This document shows positions 60,481 to 64,000 of a DNA stretch of 64,000 bases, piece by piece. The notes beneath the pieces were generated by a model, which saw only the letters and a list, made by a program, of their open reading frames with translations, searched no databases and was not told where the DNA came from. The stretch lies in assembly GCA_965233705.1 (NCBI GenBank), contig CBDDTF010000003.1, forward strand, positions 1,550,001 to 1,614,000, written 5' to 3'. How positions within the stretch are numbered: position 1 is the first letter of the stretch; each line of letters starts with the position of its first letter. A program made the position numbers and the translations under genes. This DNA comes from Algihabitans sp965233705. Its GTDB lineage: Bacteria > Pseudomonadota > Alphaproteobacteria > Kiloniellales > DSM-21159.

Positions 60481-60938
60481 GGGTCGTCATCTCCTGGTTC
60501 GAGGCCGCCCGGCCTGCCCGAGCGGCGGGACCCCTTGGCGGCCGGGAACCGAGCCCGGCTGTCACCCTTTGGGCGGGCCGCGTCAGCGAGCCCGAGCGCG
60601 TCAGCGCTTGACTGACGGGCGCCCGGCCGCATGGTCCCCGCCCCTTCGCTCGGGGAGCGGGCGGACTTTCGAACCGAGGCAGAGAGACGCGATCCATGGA
60701 CGAACGCGCCGCAGGTGGTGGATGACGGTCTGGACCACGCAGGCTGGAAAAGGATGAAGCGGACCGGTTCGCGGGCGCAGCCGAGGCGGACCGGCGACAG
60801 TCGTCAGCCCAGCATGGACGGCTTTGAGGGGAAGAGAGGAGAACGGCCGCCGGGCGAGGAGACGAAGACACCCGGCGGCCGCCCAACGCGACCGGTGTTC
60901 GAAGATGCCGGCGCGTGATCTGTCGGACAGGACGCAGG
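60481..60938. other. GC-rich noncoding spacer
   Basis: About 458 bases between the DUF2493 gene and the strawberry-notch helicase. No gene is supported; short + strand frames have shadow composition. The right end contains the hairpin at 60844-60881. The DUF2493 promoter should lie near 60490-60600. Confidence 0.5.
60844..60881 (-). terminator. GC hairpin downstream of strawberry-notch gene, probable terminator
   Basis: CGGCCGCCGGG (60844-60854) and CCCGGCGGCCG (60871-60881) are perfectly complementary over 11 bp with a 16-base loop, 58 bases after the helicase stop on the - strand. On that strand it is followed by a pyrimidine-rich tract. Confidence 0.55.
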
Positions 60939-63900
60939 TCAAGCCGCCTCGGACGCGAGCGGCGGACCATAGCGGGCGATCACGCGCTCGAGGACCTGGG
61001 CGTCGCCGACCGGCGCGAAGACCCGGGTGCGCCACTGGATGATTTCCGTGAAGCAGCCGCAGGCTTTGAGGCCCGGCAGCCATGACGCCGGCGCGTCGCG
61101 GATCTCAAGGCGCTGCTGATTCATCACGCGGGCGGCGGCGATGAACGCGCCTTCGGACAACGGCACGCGCTCCCAACGCCCAAGCGCGGCCATCATGTCG
61201 CTGGACGTCATGCGAACCGCACCGCCCTCGACGCCGCAGGCCTCCAGCAAGGGCGCGATCATGGCCGGCGCGATGTAGCGGCCGAGGTGGGCCGCGCCGT
61301 CATCGTCGGTCAGGCGGTAAACGATGGGTCGCTTGGCCGCGAGCAGCGACCAGAGCGGCATGATCAGGCCGACGACAAGGCCGAACTCGTCTTGGCTGAA
61401 CTCCGGCGTCGCTTTCACCTCGGCGCGCCACAGACGCTCGAAGGCGTCGCGCGCCGCCGGCGCCCAGGCCGTCTCTTCGAACTCTTGCGTGAGCATCTTC
61501 TGGCGTTCGTTGGGCCGGATGAGTTCGATGCGCGCCAGGACGGCGCCGGTGTTCTCGTCGGTGAGCGCGGTGGCCGGGCGGACGAAGGCCGCGCGCTTCG
61601 AGCGCTCGTTGACGAAGTATTCGGCGTCCTTCGACCCATAACCGCCATGGAGCGCGTCCAAGCCGAGCGGGCGATTGCGCGTGCGCCGCGCGATGCGCAG
61701 GAGCTTTGTCTCGGCCTTGGTCTTGGGATCGACCCGGAGGACATGGGCGTCCACCAGTTTAAGGGAGTCCGCCGTAATGGTCTCCGCACCCACATCGAGG
61801 GTGCCGGCGGCGCGGGCGGCCTCGACGCGGGTCTCGACGATCTCTTCGAAGACGCCGAACAGTGTGTTCTGCACAGCGATCGGTAGGGCGAGAAGCCGGT
61901 TGAGAAAGCGGCGGATCGGCGGCAGATCCTCTTTCAAGGTCCCGTCCTTGTCGAGAAGCGTGAGGCCGGTCATGTCCTCGAATTGCGCCAGCGTGATCCC
62001 GCCCTGGGGCTCGAAGGCGAGACGGCGGAAGAAGATACGCAGGCTCTCGCGCGCCTCGTTGCTTTCGAGATTGTCCTCGGCGCGGAACAGGCCCTGGCCG
62101 CCGGTCTGGCGTTCGCCCTTCGTCAGCGCGCCGAGCGCATCCAGCCGGCGCGCGATGGTCGACAGAAAGCGCTTTTCGCCCTTCACATCGGCGGCGACCG
62201 GCCGGAACAGCGGTGCGGACGCCTGATGCGTGCGGTGGGAGCGGCCGAGGCCCTGGATGGCGGCGTCGGCCTTCCATCCGGCTTCCAGCAGATAGTGAGA
62301 CCGGCGGCGCTGGTTCCGCCGCCCGAGATCGGCGTGATAGGAGCGCCCGGTGCCGCCTGCTTCGGAAAAGACGAGGATGCGTTTCCGGTCGTCCATGAAG
62401 GCGTTGGTCTCGGCGATGTTGACCGAGCCTGGCCGGGTCTCGATCTCGACGCGTTCGCCGCCGAGTTCCTTGTGACGAATCACGCGCCGGCGCCGTCCGG
62501 TGATCTCGGCGACATTCTCCGGCGCGAAATTCCAGATGAGCTGGTCGAGCGCCGAGGTCACCGGCGGCAGCACGCCGAGGCGTTCGATCATCGCGTCGCG
62601 CCGCTCCAGCGCTTCCTGGCTGTGGACCGGCGCGCCGGCCGCATCGAAGACCGGCTCGGCAACTTCCGACCCGTCCTCCTTGCGCACGATCCGGAAAAGC
62701 TGGGTCGGGAAGGAATGGACGAGATAGTCCATGACGGCCTCGCGCGGCGTCAGGTCGAAGTTGCCATCGCGCAGATCGGCGGCGGAAATTTCGGCGAGCC
62801 GGCGGTCCATGACCGCCTCGCCGGTGGAGACGATCTGGATAACCGCGGCGCGGTCCTCCTCCATGTCCGCCTCGATCGCCTTGATCAGCGTCGGGACCTT
62901 CATCGCCGTCAGGAGATGGTTGAAGAAACGCTGCTTGGTCGATTCGAACGCCGATCGGGCGGCCGCGACGGCATGGCGGTTCTTCGAGCCGTCCTCGTCG
63001 ACGACATTCATCGCTTCCAGGGCGACTTCGAGATTGTGGTGGATGACTTTGAAGGCGCCGGCATAGGCGTCGTAGATCTCGATCTGCTGTGGCGTGAGAT
63101 GATGGTCGAGGAAGGCGTATTCGACGCCGTCGAAGGAGAGGTTGCGGGCGCAATAGAGCCCCATGGCCTTGAGATCGCGGCAGACCATCTCCATGGCCGC
63201 GACGCCGCCCTTGTTCATCTCGGCGATGAAGTGCTCGCGCGAGGTGAAGGGCGCGTCCGCGCCGCGCCAGAGCCCGAGCCGTTCGGCATAGGCGAGGTTT
63301 TCCACCGTCGAGGCGCCGGTGGCGCTGGCGTAGACGACGCGGGCGCCGGGCGCGCGTAGTTGCAGATCGACGCCTGCCCGTCCCTGCTGGGACGCGGCCT
63401 TGAGGCCTCGGTCGCTCTTGACGGCGGCCGCGTTCTGCATGGCGTGGGCCTCGTCGAAGGCGATGACGCCCTCGAAGTCCTCGCCGAGCCAGTCGAGGAG
63501 CTGGTCGAGGCGCGAGGCCTTGCCGTCCCGCCCCGTGCCGCCCCGTCCTGATCCACGAAGGGTCGCGAAGGTAGTGAAGAGGATGCCTTCATAGGCCCCG
63601 ATCCGGCGCCCGAGCTTGTAGCGCGATTGGGGGATGATCTCGGCCGCACCGCCGCCGAGCGCGGTCCAGTCGCGGATCGCGTCCTCTTTCAGCTTGTCGG
63701 ACTTGGAGATCCAGACGGCCTTGCGGCGGCCCTTGATCCAATTGTCCATGACGATGCCGGCGACCTGGCGGCCCTTGCCGCAGCCGGTGCCGTCGCCGAT
63801 GAAATAGCCCATTCGGAGGCGGAAACCGGCCGGGTCGTCCTCGCCTGTCTCCGTCACCTCGCCGGTTTCAGGATGGCGCACGAAAGCGCCGTCCATGAAA

Positions 63901-64000
63901 CGGGTATGGGCCTCGCCGGCATAGACGATGCTTTCGAGCTGGCCGTCGGAAAGGACGCCGTCGGTCACCAGCATCTTAGGCAGATGTGGGCGGTAGGTCG
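60939..64000 (-). CDS. Strawberry-notch-like helicase (5' end outside window)
   Basis: At least 1020 aa; the frame continues open past the window edge (YRPHLPKMLVTDGVLSD crosses the ATG at 63974, so that ATG is internal). Walker A-like GDGTGCGKGRQVAG and DEAH box FDEAHAMQN belong to a superfamily 2 helicase. The C-terminal strawberry-notch domain includes GLGRSHRTHQASAP. Large proteins of this family, often with an N-terminal methyltransferase, are hallmarks of alphaproteobacterial ICEs and plasmids. Role in the element is unknown; DNA protection or anti-restriction is suspected. Confidence 0.85.
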   Translation of the reverse strand, partial: TYRPHLPKMLVTDGVLSDGQLESIVYAGEAHTRFMDGAFVRHPETGEVTETGEDDPAGFRLRMGYFIGDGTGCGKGRQVAGIVMDNWIKGRRKAVWISKSDKLKEDAIRDWTALGGGAAEIIPQSRYKLGRRIGAYEGILFTTFATLRGSGRGGTGRDGKASRLDQLLDWLGEDFEGVIAFDEAHAMQNAAAVKSDRGLKAASQQGRAGVDLQLRAPGARVVYASATGASTVENLAYAERLGLWRGADAPFTSREHFIAEMNKGGVAAMEMVCRDLKAMGLYCARNLSFDGVEYAFLDHHLTPQQIEIYDAYAGAFKVIHHNLEVALEAMNVVDEDGSKNRHAVAAARSAFESTKQRFFNHLLTAMKVPTLIKAIEADMEEDRAAVIQIVSTGEAVMDRRLAEISAADLRDGNFDLTPREAVMDYLVHSFPTQLFRIVRKEDGSEVAEPVFDAAGAPVHSQEALERRDAMIERLGVLPPVTSALDQLIWNFAPENVAEITGRRRRVIRHKELGGERVEIETRPGSVNIAETNAFMDDRKRILVFSEAGGTGRSYHADLGRRNQRRRSHYLLEAGWKADAAIQGLGRSHRTHQASAPLFRPVAADVKGEKRFLSTIARRLDALGALTKGERQTGGQGLFRAEDNLESNEARESLRIFFRRLAFEPQGGITLAQFEDMTGLTLLDKDGTLKEDLPPIRRFLNRLLALPIAVQNTLFGVFEEIVETRVEAARAAGTLDVGAETITADSLKLVDAHVLRVDPKTKAETKLLRIARRTRNRPLGLDALHGGYGSKDAEYFVNERSKRAAFVRPATALTDENTGAVLARIELIRPNERQKMLTQEFEETAWAPAARDAFERLWRAEVKATPEFSQDEFGLVVGLIMPLWSLLAAKRPIVYRLTDDDGAAHLGRYIAPAMIAPLLEACGVEGGAVRMTSSDMMAALGRWERVPLSEGAFIAAARVMNQQRLEIRDAPASWLPGLKACGCFTEIIQWRTRVFAPVGDAQVLERVIARYGPPLASEAA

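Larger units (their letters stand above)
15913..64000. mobile_element. Integrative conjugative element (trb/TraG/RlxS type), right-end portion
   Basis: A complete Trb mating-pair apparatus, TraG coupling protein, relaxase, TraF peptidase, RdfS-like excisionase and FseA-like activator are grouped with defence and mercury cargo, starting at a tRNA-end fragment where base composition changes. No replication initiator or integrase is in view, and the element continues beyond 64000. Gene content resembles ICEs of alphaproteobacteria such as the Mesorhizobium symbiosis island. A plasmid integrated by other means cannot be excluded. Confidence 0.75.

Noticed and set aside
1..64000. CRISPR arrays, rRNA operons, insertion sequences
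   Set aside because: No regularly spaced repeats, rRNA signatures or transposase frames were seen.

Overview
The window reads as a piece of a GC-rich alphaproteobacterial chromosome carrying one end of an integrative conjugative element (ICE). Alphaproteobacteria are suggested by the cbbF-P-T-A-L-S-X Calvin-cycle cluster with a red-type form I RuBisCO, by NrtR next to nadABC, and by the TraG/Trb, RlxS, TraF, DUF2840, RdfS and split DUF6499/DUF2285 gene set typical of rhizobial and sphingomonad ICEs. No rRNA gene, CRISPR array or complete tRNA gene was recognised.

Positions 1-15.9 kb are host chromosome, very GC-rich by eye (one sampled line was about 73% GC). They hold a divergent cbbR (cut by the window start), a complete cbb operon on the + strand (564-8664), a thioredoxin-like gene, then on the - strand nrtR-nadA-nadB-nadC with two matching palindromes in front of nadA, and a PD-(D/E)XK nuclease. 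A strong terminator (15851-15883) and a 14-base match to the 3' end of initiator tRNA (15913-15926) mark the probable right attachment site of the element. Composition changes just beyond it (a sampled Druantia line was about 52% GC).

From about 15.93 kb to the window end is the ICE. Its edge carries defence cargo in a single - strand array: AbiEi, AbiEii, a small ribbon-helix-helix protein, DruA, a 954-aa protein, a 362-aa protein and the 1857-aa DUF1998 helicase DruE (a Druantia type I-like system), then a NERD/UvrD-like nuclease-helicase. Next is the mating-pair-formation module (traG, a CopG-like gene, trbB, C, D, E, a 235-aa secreted protein, trbJ, L, F, G, I, DUF2274, DUF736). Two mercury-type regulons follow. 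One is a merTP-merF-like-merA operon with divergent merR. The other is an unusual operon led by a second MerR with the three MerR cysteines: thioredoxin-like, secreted CPFC heavy-metal-associated protein, outer-membrane beta-barrel, and membrane-anchored NHL-repeat protein.

The right part is the transfer-initiation and excision module. It contains the relaxase rlxS, a nested dyad that may be oriT, the traF peptidase, DUF2840, an AlpA/RdfS-like excisionase, and an FseA-type activator encoded in two frames joined at a CCC-TGA +1 slip site. An 18-bp palindrome of tra-box size lies upstream. Maintenance and accessory genes follow (small ORF, second DUF736, VapC remnant, DUF2493, strawberry-notch helicase running off the window) with long GC-rich noncoding spacers. 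No integrase is in view. The attachment-site reading predicts it, with an intact tRNA-fMet, at the far end beyond 64 kb.

The most interesting points are the coupling of an AbiE toxin-antitoxin cassette to a compact Druantia operon, the mercury-type operon of unknown purpose, and the programmed-frameshift excision activator with its possible quorum-sensing operator.
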